From: Xiphias gladius
Taxonomy: Eukaryota > Chordata > Actinopteri > Istiophoriformes > Xiphiidae
NCBI RefSeq assembly: GCF_016859285.1
Contig: NC_053422.1
Span: 21,989,501-22,053,500, forward strand
Direction of reading: 5' to 3'
DNA: 64,000 nucleotides
Shown here: in pieces, positions 24,639-46,884 of the stretch
How positions within the stretch are numbered: position 1 is the first letter of the stretch
Layout: each line of letters starts with the position of its first letter
Position numbers and translations under genes: made by a program
The notes under the pieces: model-generated
Told to the model about the DNA's origin: nothing
What the model saw: only the letters and a program-made list of their open reading frames with translations
The model's database searches: none

Positions 24639-25743
24639 TCAACATAGATGAGTATTGTCAGTCTCTGAAATCCTCAGAACAGGGGAGCTAAAGTTGGATG
24701 AGCAGGGAACTATGTTCTGGGCGCTCAGGTAACTAATCTTCTTGTCAGTTTCCCGTCCTGGTCCGTCCCCCAAACTGGCGTCCAGTGAGTCTAGCCCCTG
24801 CGGCTGGCTGATGGGCTGCGGCGGTGGCACCAGGCCGTGCAGGAGGCTGTTCCCCAGATGGGAGTTGCATCGAGCCAAGTTGTCAGTCAGGTGCTGCATG
24901 TACACCTCTTCCAGCTGTTTCTCCAGCAGCCCGTTCAGCAACGAGTTTGACATGGGCTCCAACCCTGATCCGGGCAGATCCAGGCTGATGTTCACGCTGG
25001 CCCCCATAACCAGATATCCCTGGTCTGGTATGGATGAAACAGGGCCCCCTTCTGGCTCCTGCTGGGCTGCCAATTCTGGATGACGGGGAACCTCAGAGAC
25101 AGGAGTGTTCAAACCGTGCTGGGCGAGGGTGGTTCTCGGTGGGTTGTATGAGATGCGGCCCGAGTCAGCAACCTGTAGGTCTGGATACTGTTCCAGGAGG
25201 CTGCAGTTGTCTATGCAAACCGTACAGTCAGGGTCCAGGGTGAGGGCAGGTGAACACCCGGGAATTGAGAGGCCTACGGGACCTTGACGCACCACTCTCA
25301 GTCCCTGAGCCTGGGTGGATTCTAACTCTTCCTGGTTTGGACCTGATTACAGAACGTAAACTAGTAATTTAGATTATTTCAGTTTAATTTAGTTTGGTTT
25401 GACATTTTTGCTATGTGCTATGAACTCATTAGTAAGAAGGAAGAACTTTTTATAGTAAAAGGGAAGCAAGGGTACCAGACCATGTAAAATGAGTACGTGA
25501 AACCAATGCAGTACATTAGACTTTCCATTACATCAGGCAGTTTATATGCTACAACATTTAATAAGGCTGTTTACCTGCTTCAGCTGAATCCGTCGGGTTT
25601 TCTGTAGAGCTGGAGTCGGAGTGAATATAGTTGAACGGGCCCGTACAATGAGTGCGTCTCTGCGTTTTGTGTTGGTTGGAAGCAGAGGCAAACTTTCTCT
25701 CCCCCCTGTAAAGCAGCACTCTGAGAAAACCTTCAGCCAGCAT
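24639..25743 (-). CDS. TASL-family adaptor (TLR adaptor interacting with SLC15A4), 2 exons, 290 aa
   Basis: TASL (CXorf21) sits on endolysosomes bound to the transporter SLC15A4 and recruits IRF5 downstream of TLR7/8/9. Exon 1 is 25743-25575 and exon 2 is 25342-24639; the junction is phase 1 with GT/AG, totalling 873 nt. The start was chosen because it gives an N-terminus of MLAEGFLRVLLY, close to human MLSEGYLSGLEY, the segment known to insert into SLC15A4. A competing frame starting 5 bases upstream lacks this. The middle contains NCSLLEQYPDLQVADSG, comparable to the human CKNYNDLQIAGG part, and LLNGLLEKQLEEVYMQHLTD, comparable to VLNEYLEQKVVELYKQYIMD. The C-terminus has SSPVLRISETDN, comparable to human TPSLHISQYSN: the IRF-recruiting pLxIS motif, with LRIS at residues 279-282. 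Here the p position is Val rather than a hydrophilic residue. Length (290 vs 301 aa) fits. Whether this is the TASL orthologue or the TASL2-type paralogue cannot be decided from the window, so I give no symbol. Confidence 0.8.
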
Positions 25744-27740
25744 GGCACAGGTGGACTGTCCTCTTCTTCGATTTCCCTCTTTTGCTTCTTCTGGTTGTCT
25801 GTCTTAAGTGCTCATGGCACAGGGCAATAGTGTGTGTAATTGCAAAGTTCTTCTGGCCTGTTTCACTTCTGCAACTGAGAACTGGCCCCTCCTCCCCCAC
25901 TGCATACTTCCTTTATTAGTCTGTAACCGAAAATCACTGTTACAGACAAGCTGAAAACACTTAATAAGATAAGCTAAGGGGCGGAAGTGTTCAGTTCCTT
26001 TACTTAAGCAAAACACAATACAACTACCAAAAAATACTCCATTATTAGTTACAGTAAGTTAAGTTACAGTACAGCGATATCAGCAAAAAGTACTTAAAGT
26101 ATAAAAGCAGTCATTCAGTCCCCTGTGACTGATATATAATGATATATTACATTGTTATATTGTTTATATCGCATCACTGTGTAAGTAGCATTTTACTGTT
26201 GTGAGTAGGTGAAAACTGGAGGTGGTTTTACTACTTTATACGCAGTTATTCAGTTTAGTGGCTCTAAACCTGGGGGTAGGACCCTATCTGAGGAGTCGTG
26301 AGATGATTCTTGGGTTAGGGAAAAAAGGAAAAAACGTTCTGCTACACAAATTTGTGTTCATGTTTTTGGTGTTTTCTCTCATTTCTGCTTTAACTGTGAA
26401 ATATTGGAGAGTTTAATCTATTTGGGTCTCAAACAGTTATTGAGAAACCATGTTAGAAGTGTCGAAACATATCTCTTAAGTGGAAATGCTAAAAACTCAT
26501 AGACACCTGACGAGGGCCCAACCGGACACTGTTTTTTTTTTAGAAAGTCTCAAGTAAAAAAAAAAACCTGAGAACCACTAGTTTAATCTTTAATAAATCA
26601 GAGTAGTAATGTGTGCATCTATAAAACCTCAGCTGAATATAGGTGCTGGATAAATAAAAATAAATAAAGTTGCAATGCAGGTAATATCTGCACACTGGTA
26701 TCTCACTGATTTTAGTAGCAACATTCTGACCAACTGCAGGTCTTCCTCGGGCAGTATTATATGGGAGTAATCATTCTCACTATATTCAAATATATTCTTG
26801 TTTAAAGTAGATTTGGCATTGTCCGTATTAGTGTCAGTAGTGAGGAGGTAAGAGGAGGGGAGAAGGAGAGGAAGGCTAACATGAAAACATCTGGGAATAA
26901 GCTAAGAGTAGTCGGGTGCAGATCCACACAACCTCAGTGGGATCGTTTCTGGGTTGAAATGTCGCTAATAAAATTAAAAGGAGTTATAGTTCGAGTGTGC
27001 AGGTACTCCTTGTATTGCAATTCTATTAATCAATAATGCACTGTATTTTATAAGCTCATCATATGTTATTTTATGTAAAGTCTTAATCTGAAAAGCAAGT
27101 AGTTACTACAGCTGTCGCAAAAATTTAGTGAAGTTAAAAGTCAGCATTTCCATCTGAAATGTAGTGACGTATAAATATAAAATAGCGTAACATGGATATA
27201 CTCAAGAAAAGTACAAATACCTAAAAAATGTACATGAGTATTTACTTTCCACCACCACGAAAGGGCTCTTTAAGTGGTTGGAACTTTCTGGGGAATATCT
27301 GTAGAGTATTACAAGTCAGAAATATCATGAACTCTATGAAACTAGGGGTGATGGCTTCTCTAAAACATACCTGTCTCTTTCAGTTTTTATATGTTAATGC
27401 TAATAAAATCACATATGCCATAATATCAATGAAGCACAGCATGTTGAGTTAATATATGTTCAGTGAGAGAACAGTCACATTCTGTAAAGATATAATCATT
27501 CATTGTACATAAACAGTTTGTTATGAGGAGGAAGGATTTATTTCAAACGTAGCTGACTGTATCATTATTAAGAGTTATTTCATGAGTATTACCAACGGGA
27601 AGGAGTATCGAGAGTCATGCTCGCAGTCTTATTTCTATTTTATTTTACGCAAGATATCAACTTATGTAAGACAGGGATTTACAATGTGAAACAGGATGCC
27701 ACCAGCAAAATGAAACATCATTCCCACTCCCCCAAAAGAC

Positions 27741-27776
<36 letters not shown>

Positions 27777-28491
27777 AAGTCAGTTTCACATCCCTATATG
27801 TTTGCAGACGTGTACATTTTGGCATGTATTATCAGTTTCAAACACATATCATCTCGTAGAAAAAGGTTTGCTATTAAAACAGCATTAAGACAATATAAAG
27901 TAAATAAAAACACAGAGAATGGGGTGTAATTGATAACTCTTACAGAAGGTGCTAAAGTTTTGGCGACGACACGACTGGCAGGAGCACAACATTTGGTTCA
28001 ATGTTTCCAGAATTCAACAGATAAGACTTGTACTGATTAAACCTGTTGAGTTACATAAATGATTATAATGTTTTATGATCTAATGTGAACATGGATGACT
28101 TTCTGTTGGCCAAACAATATCTGTGTTGCATTTTTCAAGGTGTGCACATTTTCTTGTGTCTCAATCAGGAAGCTACAGATTCATGCTAATTGTTGATTGA
28201 CATGTCATTAGGCCAATAGGCTTAGCAGGCTGAAGCTAATGGAGGGAGCAGAGCTGTTTTCAGATACCCATAATGCTCTGCTTTAGTACCTCCTTTCACT
28301 ACAGCTGACAAGGCACAGCTGAACACAGAGTAATAAAAAAAACATACTGAAAAATCAAAACCATCCACATATTTATAAGCTAAGTGAAGTGTTGCTTCTT
28401 TTTTTTTCCTGGATCTTTTCCAGGTCAATCTAGGTCCAGCTCTGGGTCTAGGTCTAAGCCTGAGGTCTCAGGTAGAAACGGTGAAAAGCTG
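25744..28491. other. Intergenic between the TASL-like gene and sh3bgrl
   Basis: The stretch holds the promoter of the TASL-like gene (5' end near 25.8 kb), one hAT-like element, a (A)n tract at about 27757-27777 and otherwise AT-rich sequence without coding signal. The right end should contain the sh3bgrl 3' UTR (minus strand, downstream of 28492). Confidence 0.5.
26256..26580. mobile_element. Charlie-like non-autonomous hAT element
   Basis: The left end reads tagtggctctaaacctgggg and the right end cctgagaaccacta, whose reverse complement is tagtggttctcagg. These are imperfect inverted termini of the CAGTGGTTCTCAACC hAT type. The interior (ggtaggaccc, gaggagtcgtgagatgatt) resembles the same family. 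There is no transposase. Confidence 0.6.
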
Positions 28492-38295
<9,804 letters not shown>

Positions 38296-38540
38296 GTTAA
38301 ATCCCTGACGCTGACACGAGTCCGGCTACGCAGCGGTTGGTCGCCCTGCTCCTCGCAGACACTTTGCGGGCGGATTGCTCGGCAGTGAGACAAAAACCAA
38401 CAACAACAAACTTCCCAGGCCGAGAGGCGGTGTGTCTGTTGCAGGCAGCGCAGACTATCTGCGCAAATGCTCCGGTTCTCAGCACTGGATGGAGCTTGGC
38501 ATTCCTCCTCCGCCTCTGCTCTGCCTCCCCGCCCCCTTCT

Positions 38541-38542
38541 AG

Positions 38543-38587
<45 letters not shown>
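38541..38587. repeat. (CT)n tract in the sh3bgrl 5' region
   Basis: An uninterrupted run of about 23 CT units, GA on the sh3bgrl coding strand. Such tracts in promoters or 5' UTRs often bind GAGA-like factors, which is inference. The apparent Arg/Glu repeat open frames over it are artefacts. Confidence 0.9.
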
Positions 38588-38590
<3 letters not shown>

Positions 38591-39623
38591 GAGCAGCACA
38601 CACTCGGAGACACGTACGCGCACGCACCGAGAGCCGATAGGCCTATCATGACGGCTCCACAGTTGAGGTTACATTGTCTGAATTTCAGCGGCGACCCCAT
38701 TGTCTGTAAGCCAGACATTGACTATTGTTTTTTTTTTTTTTTTTTAAACGTTGCACATGTGCACCGTTGCAGGTGTTTCAGTACACGCAGGCACGGTTGC
38801 GTTCCGGGGAGGGGGGACAAGGTCTAAAAATCCGCTCTGGTGTGGAACACTTCTGAGCGCTTTTGTGTAACAGCACAGCCTGTGGAAGCGCCGTCTTGAG
38901 CAGCCACATTCATTAGACGGGCACTGTGGGCCCCCTGCAGGCGTCTGGGGCAAGCGACGCAGGGTTTCTCCCTGAAACGAATTTAGGAAAGCCGACTGAC
39001 AAACACAAAAAAAAAAAAAAAAAAAAAAAAAATGTGTCGGAGAGGAGTGGGCGCCATATTGGACTCAAACACGAAGTGAATCTGTGGAGAAATGTCTCCT
39101 AGGTGGCTGCTGCAGATGTGAGCGCTGGCTTTTAGACGGGCCAGCGTGGAGACACGGCTTTACACCGGGGCATGTTACCCGCCGCCGGGGCCTGTGTAAC
39201 GTTGCGTACAGGTTAGCCTCGCGGCCTCTCTGTCTCTCTTCCCTCTCTCTCTGTCTCTCTCTCTCACACACAGTGAACGAACACACTTGTATGAAGGCAA
39301 CATGTCCTCGGATGCGATCCGTTCGTTCTCGCAGGCTTCCTCCCATCTCTCCCTGCAAGAAGCCATTCGCGCAGACCCCAGAACATCACCGGCTCCAAAA
39401 TTCCAAGTGTTCTGCAGCCCCGAATGGCGTCACCTGATTGGCCGAGAGCCTATCAATCATGCCTTTAGCCGCACCCCTCCCCCCATTCAACCACTCGCCT
39501 CTCTGTTCCAGTGTGTTTACTACACTGCCGAGCATAAGGGAGACACTCGTCTTCACATGCACTGAACCCACTAAGAAAAACAGTTTTTAGTTGTATTCTT
39601 AAGAAAACCTCCAAGAGATCAGC

Positions 39624-42036
39624 ATGCCCAAGAGAAAGGTACGTATCCTCGAAATAATAAAAATTGTTTGAGGGGGATATGAGCTATTAATGCAATGCAA
39701 ACGATTGTGAAGACATCCCTCTGAGACATTACTTAATTATAACGCCATGTATAACCGTTATTTCTCGCCGTGGATTTTTGCCTATTTTCTAGATATAATG
39801 TACATTTTTTGTGTGTTAGAATGAATATTTTCCTGCGCGGACAGGGCCTTTAAAACGCGTTTTCGTGTGAGAGCCGCTGTCCTTTGGGGAGTCAGAAGTC
39901 TCTTTCGGTCTCCATGCAGTTAAAGCACAAGCAGCAGCCATGCTTTGCAGCTCTTGTCCACCTTCGTCGCCGACCTACCGAGAACAAACGCTTCACTTAT
40001 CGCCGCTTCGCCGCCAAACCGGCCGAAAGTGCCGCCAGAAAATGCTTTAGTGCCTTTACTTTGCATTTTGACCGCAAAAACAAACATTCGCCGTCGCGTT
40101 TGGATAAAATTATATATTTTCTCTCTTTGTTCATAGTCCCAAATGGCTGCGATGGCGTGGCTCTGCCGCACGGTGGCGCGCGCGAGCCTTAGCAGGTCCC
40201 TCCCCCTTCTCCAAGACTCCCGCGCCAGCTTTCAAAACTGAGCCTCATGCATTGAATGAGAGAAAGAGATGGGGGAGTGAAAGGGAAAAGCAGGGCCTGG
40301 GCCCTCAAAATATGGCTCCAGAGGCCCGCATGGCTGAGCTCTCACAGCCTATTGCTGAAACCGTGCATTACCCCAACATCCCCGGACTCCAATCCATGAA
40401 ATCTAGCTGTATCTGACATAAATTTTTGTTTTCGCGTGAAACTCAAAAGTTTTTTCAGCAGGCCTGTAATTATCCGTATTATGTGCCCGAAGCATTTAGC
40501 AGCCGTTTCCTCTTAATATAAACACCGGTTCAACTCCTGCTAATGCTGTATTTTAATTTTTTTTCTGTTTTAACCTGTTATATTTGTGTTTTTCCGGCAC
40601 AGGGAACAGAAGGAGGAGAAAAGGAGGAGGTAAGAGGGGGACAGCGTGAGCAACACCTCATACACGTGATAAAAACTCAATTTTTATCAGTATGTGGGAA
40701 ATGTATGGGCATTGTCTAGAAAAAAGTACTTCGGGATTGAATTCAAATGTCTGTTTTCCTGAATACAGTCTCAGTCAAAATAAAAGCCCCCTGATAACAG
40801 TCTTTGTTCTGTTTCAGCCCCAGAGGAGATCAGCTCGGTTATCAGCGGTAAGAAGACACACACACACACACACAATGTCACTAAGTTCATTAACATCAAC
40901 AGATGCTGCTGTTTAACGTCTACAGGAGAGTAGAATTCTTAAAAGCGGTTACACACTCGTAACTAATTAGACCAAGCCAAGCATTGCTTTTAGAGAAGCA
41001 AAAACCACGTTTAGAAACATTTCTTTTCATGAACACTTGAGTTTGATTCCTCACAATAAAAAAATATAAAACTTGTTATTTTCACATTAACAAGCTTAAG
41101 AATCACCAAAGAATACTTATGTAGTGCAATAGATAGTAATAAAGTTAGCGGAAATAACCTCAGAGATGATAAAATAAATTATTCCACAATTAAAACTTGA
41201 TTTATAAATGTTACAAAAAGTAAAAACAGCAGGACTGGTCACTGAAAACACTTGCACATGTATGTATTTGTAATATTAACTAAATACCAATAGCTGGCAC
41301 AATAGAAGCTCTCAGAATCATTACTTTTGGTATTTTAATATTGTCTGAATTCTTTAATTTTGGCCGATTTAAAGGACTGTCGTATTAATGTTATTAAGCC
41401 TCTTACAATGTCTTAATTAAAAGCGGTTTTCTTTTAGGGAACATTTTAGACTTTAGTTCCTCTTCACCCATTTAAAAAAAAAAAGTGTCTTATTGGAGCC
41501 AAAGTCCTCTGGTTCTCTTTAGAATAATAAGGAAAGTGGTAACTTGGCAAAGAAAATACTTTAGTGTGTAAGTTTAGCTATTCTTTTCCCTTTCTCTTCG
41601 TAGAAACCGATCCAACCCAAGCCGGAGCCAAAGGTCAAGAAGGCAGCAAAGGTAGGTGATACTAGCCCTGATTCTGAATTAACCGTCACTGGAAAACCAA
41701 TACAAGACGCGGGTAGTGTGTGAATATTCAGCCTGCTAACAGCTTGTTCTGTTGCCACTGCAGAAAGAAAAGGCTGTGAATGATAAGAAAGAGGACAAGA
41801 AGACCAAGAAGGCAAAGGAGAACGCCGAGGCAGAGGCAAACGAGGAAAACCACTCTGAGAACGGAGAGGCCAAGACCAACGAGGTGAGTGGACGAAAGAG
41901 TTCTCAGCCGCAGGAGAAGCAGGGTGTTATAGACTTAAGATGCACAGTATCAAAAGTTTTGACCTTGGACTGTCTTCTTGTCCCACAGGTGGAGGCAGCC
42001 CCTGAGGAGGCCAAGGAGGAGGCCAAGTCCGAGTAG
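39624..42036 (+). CDS. hmgn: High mobility group nucleosome-binding protein (HMGN), 6 exons, 95 aa
   Basis: A nuclear protein that binds nucleosome cores and loosens chromatin. Exons: 39624-39638 (MPKRK), 40603-40629 (GTEGGEKEE), 40818-40847 (PQRRSARLSA), 41604-41651 (KPIQPKPEPKVKKAAK), 41764-41883 and 41989-42036 (VEAAPEEAKEEAKSE, stop). All are phase 0, GT/AG, 288 nt. The invariant HMGN nucleosome-binding core RRSARLSA is at 17-24, carried alone on a 30-nt exon as in the family. The bipartite basic N-terminus (PKRK) and the Lys/Glu-rich tail ending in acidic residues, the chromatin-unfolding part, are present. Length fits HMGN1/2/3. Position beside sh3bgrl matches human HMGN5-SH3BGRL (Xq21.1) and the paralogous HMGN3-SH3BGRL2 pair (6q14), but the long acidic tail of mammalian HMGN5 is absent. 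The exact paralogue name is therefore left open. Confidence 0.95.
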
Positions 42037-42890
42037 CACCACTGCCCAAGCTTCCTCCTCCTCTACAATCCCCCCCCACCCTCCTCCGAACCCCCCAGCC
42101 AGCCAGCCAGCCCCCCCAAGTCTCTCACATGGTTTCCCTCCAAGGCGTATTGTTAACAGAGGAATATTTTTATCAATGATTTTATAAGTATCCGTACAGA
42201 TTTTTAGCACAAAAAGCAAAGCTGATTATGGAGCGCCTTGCAGATTTGCAGTGGTCATATCAAGTGTCTGCAAGCAAGATGAACACACTAAAATCTTTTT
42301 TAAATGGCATTTCATGATTGTTGAAGGCTTGTTTGGTGTAGAAAGTGCGTCCCTGCCGGATTGGCTATGTTGTGAGTTGTGTACTCCTGTGTTTTTCCGC
42401 CCTTCCCTGATCTTCCCCCTCCTCTCCCGCCACAGATTAGACCTTCCTCCCCCTACAGTTCAGCCTTTATCCATGTTTTATTAACGGTTCAGCCATGTTA
42501 ATGTGGGTGATTCTTTTAGACCTCTAAATGTGCAGTGAGTTCCCTTTGCTTCTGTCTCATGGTCTTGTTTTTTTTTTTTTTTTTTTTTTTCATTGAAATC
42601 GTGTTTTAAAAAAAAAAAAAAAAAAGCGTGTTGAAGAGTGTTGTCCATAAGAAAGAGGAAGACGAACATGTGAAACATTCCGGGAACAGCGATTGCCTCC
42701 GACCCGTCTCCTAGACGACCCTGCGTGTAAAACAGCTCCTGCTCCATCCACGCTGTCATGTCAGCTTTTCTAAACACTCTGGTTTTTTTAAAACGATTGA
42801 ATTTGGAAACCTTCTCTGACAAATGCAGGTGTCTGGTCCCTCTCTTATGTTCTGAAATTCTCTTAATAAAAAGAAGTCCTGGGAATTTTC
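42037..42890 (+). other. HMGN 3' UTR with poly(A) signal
   Basis: This follows the HMGN stop directly. It contains a C-rich stretch (42065-42125), a T22 tract (42568-42590) followed by an A20 tract (42608-42625) that could pair as a hairpin, and a canonical aataaa at 42865-42870. HMGN mRNAs characteristically have 3' UTRs much longer than their coding part, which fits. Confidence 0.7.
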
Positions 42891-45800
42891 CTCGAATCAG
42901 TGACTCAAGTTTGTTTTCTTCAACAGATTTTGTATTGCATTGATAGAAGTTGAAGCTTCTACGTTATTACCAAATAGTCAAATTATAAACTCTGTAAACA
43001 TGTATCTACAAACACATTCAACTTCAGTGGTACCTCGGAGAGTGCAGCTTAAAACTCCAGCACTCACTCTGTAAATAAATGCAACAATGTGCCATCTTGA
43101 AATTAAAATGGAAAGATACATTGTGGCCCGCGAAGGTGTGCTCAGCCAGGTTCATATTAAGTCTCCATTAACCACATGAGAGCTTTTCAGTGTTTATCTG
43201 TATAAGGAGATGTATACTCAGACATTCAATGCACGTAATAGCATTCATTTTAACAGAAGTGGATTCAGACTGATGCTGTGACCTCTGACTAAATAAAACA
43301 CATCTGTAATGTAATTTCACCGTAGACAAATTCAACATTTCCTCTGAGAGTGCTGCTGAAGGGTAAAGATTCTTAATGGAGGCGACCCATCCTACGTATT
43401 TGCTTTGCCTGATTTAAGTCAGTATTTGTTAGCTGAGGATTTGGATCTGGATTGTTAGGTCCTCTGTAATCTTCAAAGCAGCACGATTTATTCCACAGAT
43501 CCATAGGAAGGTCAGGCCAGCCAAAGGTCACTAGCTGGGACACTAGTCCAAGATTACCTGATAAGGAGTGTGTGACCTCCTGGGAGACATTCTCTTTCAT
43601 TCATCATCTTTAAAGAATGATTTATCCTTGTTGTGAATCACTAAAATGGTCAAGTAAAGGACATTAGACTCAACAACTGAATGAAGGCCTCCAGTGAAGC
43701 CTATGTCTTTTATGCTCCTGTCTTGTAGCGTCAAAATACTGAGGGAAGTAATAGTGCTCTGTGAATCCCTTCCAATGGAGGCCGAAACCAACTTAAAGAG
43801 CAGACAGTGTCTATCCACCCAAGATCTTCCTTCCCTTTTGGACCTCACGCACTCATATTTAACTCTCCATGAACTCAGGCGAGAGCGCTGTGACGCATAT
43901 CAACCTCAAAGCTCAAACAAAATATCGCCGGTTTATTTAGCAACATCATTCAAAGACAGCTCCACATTTTGTTTTTGCATTCAAAGCTGCATGCATCAGT
44001 TCCTGGTAGAGGCCTGGCAGGAGCAGGCATGAGAACATGCATGTAGCCTATTAGGCAAACAGAACGAATAGGCTTTCGCTGAGCTCTGTGTGTGTGCATT
44101 CGCCTCCAGCAGTCACAGTGTGTAAACGTGTATGTCTATGCAATCTTTCAAGCCCAAACCTCCCTTTGCTTAGCAATAAAATATGCAATGAGGCATTCTT
44201 AAAATTATATAGTGAAAACGATTCATAATCCCCTCTATAAAAACATCATTTTAAGGATTTGATGAGCTGCAACTGTCTGGTCAGGTCCTCTGCTTTACCC
44301 CCTGCATCAGCTGTTACTGTTAGTTTAACTATGATTCACTGCCTCCATTTTCCACAGAACATGACGCTGTCCTCGTTTTCGACTTTTCTTCCGCTATTTT
44401 GTGCAGCAGTTGCAGCTCCTCTGACCTGCATTGTCATGGCCGAGCACCGGGCTCCATTTTGTCGATATTGTGTTGTGTGCAGAGCGTTATTGCGGCGCAT
44501 CACCACTAGATGGCAGCCTCGTCTCATCTTAAATCCTGCAAGCACGGAGGAACAATGCTCATGGTACCCTGTGGAGCTTTGATTAACCTTACAATGCATT
44601 AGCTGATATATTAAAAGTGTTATTATTCCTGAGGCATATTACCAGGATACATTGAATAACAGGAGGCAGATCATAAATTTCATCTTGAAAAAGCACTTTA
44701 AAACACCAAAAAGTGGATCCCTGCAGGCTTTCATCTCTTCATTCTTTCTTTTAATCCTTTGTCAACATCATCCATTTGATACATTTACTTTCCTATTTTA
44801 CCTGTTTTCAACCAGACAGTTCAATTAAGAGCAAATTCTCAGGCCCAGGCTATGAATGCAGCATCCTCTGTGTGAGATCTACTGACAAAGTGCAGTGATC
44901 TAAAGGAAACTACAGGTAATACGGTATTGCCCCGACAGAAAGTTTCTGATCTCGGCCACAGTGGTCTCCCTTTTCCACGCCACCTTCTTTCATCTGTGCA
45001 GTCCTTGTGATTTTCCTCAGCTCTTACACCTTCACTGATGCGTCTATTCAACCTGTCACCTGTGATCAGCCTTCCGACTCGTCAAGGGCTTGGATACTGA
45101 GATGCAGACAAACACACGCGCGAGCAGACATACAGCCCCCTCCTAAGGCACTCTGACATCGATGAGCTAATTACTCCAATATTATTCTATGTTTTGTCTG
45201 TGCCTACTTGCTGCCTGGTGTGCCTGGACTGAATGCTTGTCTGCATGCTTAACTGTCTGTCTGACCATCTGCCAGTCTCCCTGTTTGTCTGCTGTTCATC
45301 CTCTTCTGTCTCCTTTCACTGTCTAGCCTGAGTAATCACAAGGGAGTTGTGCCCCAGCTGTGCACAAACCCCCAGTGTGCGCCGTCATCTCTCTGATGGG
45401 GTATGATATGTTGATAAAATAGCCAATTTTCCCTTTTTAACCATGTGCATATTCTATTCTGTCATCCCACACATTTCCAGGCCCTGTCTTCTCCCTGCAC
45501 GCATCCATTCAACGTTCACAGCGTTCTGGTCAAAGTCTTGAACGAAGGACGGGTGAATTACTGTTTGTGTGTGAGGGACCGTGCGTGTTTGCACACACCC
45601 ACACCTTCCCGTGTGCGTTGGTGTGTGTAGTATGGGGGGGGGTGTCTTGCTGTAAAGGATGAGAATGACCTTTTGCGGGGAAATGATTTAAATGATGTCC
45701 TGTCGTCACCAGGGATACTAGTGTGTAAATGTGGATGAGCATTTGTTGTGGAAAGAACGTCACACTTTGTACATGCTCTCACACATACACAATAGTAAGA

Positions 45801-46506
45801 GGACCATACACACACAAGCTGCCAACAGGCACAGGTTCACATTTTGTTTAAAAAAGCCTGAGTCAAATGTCCTCCCTCTAGACTGGACCTTAGTGATGCT
45901 TGAAATGAACAGATGTTTAGTGGCAAGGTTCTCTAGTATGCTACTCTGAGAGGATGTTGCTCTCTGGCTGTGTTCGACGGTTTTATTTATCTGCTGGGCC
46001 CACTGCACTCTATGGGGGTGGGATGTACAGGAGGCAGTGAATGGGAAGAGGCAGGGTGAGAAGGAGAGGAAGAGAAAGTACCGGGAGGTGAGGACGGGGG
46101 GGGGATGCAAAGAGGAGAGGAAGTGTGCAGGGGAGATGAGCTGGATGCAGATGGGGATCTATTCTCTCCATGCACGCAGACAAGATGGAAATGAGTGGGC
46201 GTCTGTGACGTCAATCAGTGTAGACACAAACACACACACACACACACACACACACAGTCGTGTCTCCATGACTTCAGAGGACATCACATGGACTTACATT
46301 CATTTCCTGGAGACTTACTCTAACCTTAACCATAGCTACTAATTGCCTAGCCCTAACCTTTACCCTAATCTTAAATCATGTCTTCACCTTAAAAGTTAAT
46401 GATTTACCTTATGGGGACTTGCTTTTTGTCCCCATAAGGAGGATAAGTCCCCATAATGTCACTGTGTTAACAGATTTAGGTCCCCACAACATGAGTAATA
46501 CCTGGA

Positions 46507-46507
<1 letters not shown>

Positions 46508-46588
<81 letters not shown>
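46508..46588. repeat. (CA)n microsatellite
   Basis: About 40 CA units. A shorter tract lies at 46228-46256. Confidence 0.95.
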
Positions 46589-46589
<1 letters not shown>

Positions 46590-46884
46590 GAGACACTCCC
46601 CTCCTCTTCCATTCCCATGCTAATACATGCTTCACTGCAAACAGAAGCAGTGCTACAGATCACAGGCATAAACATCAGCACGCAGAAAGAGACCCCCCCC
46701 CCAACAAATACAAACATGAGCATACGCACATTCAGACATGCAGATCTGAGTTTCAACCTTTGACAAAGCTGATGATTTCAGGCTATAATTTCTGTAAGTC
46801 ATTCAGTACCTAGATCCTTTTGTTAAGTAAAAGAATCGTTATACCATTGTAAAAATACGCCAGTAAAAGTCCTGCATTCAAAAA

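Noticed and set aside
25542-25748. Alternative start frame overlapping exon 1 of the TASL-like gene
   Set aside because: It begins MPCWLKVF and does not join exon 2 in frame. The +1 frame gives MLAEGFL and the correct phase.
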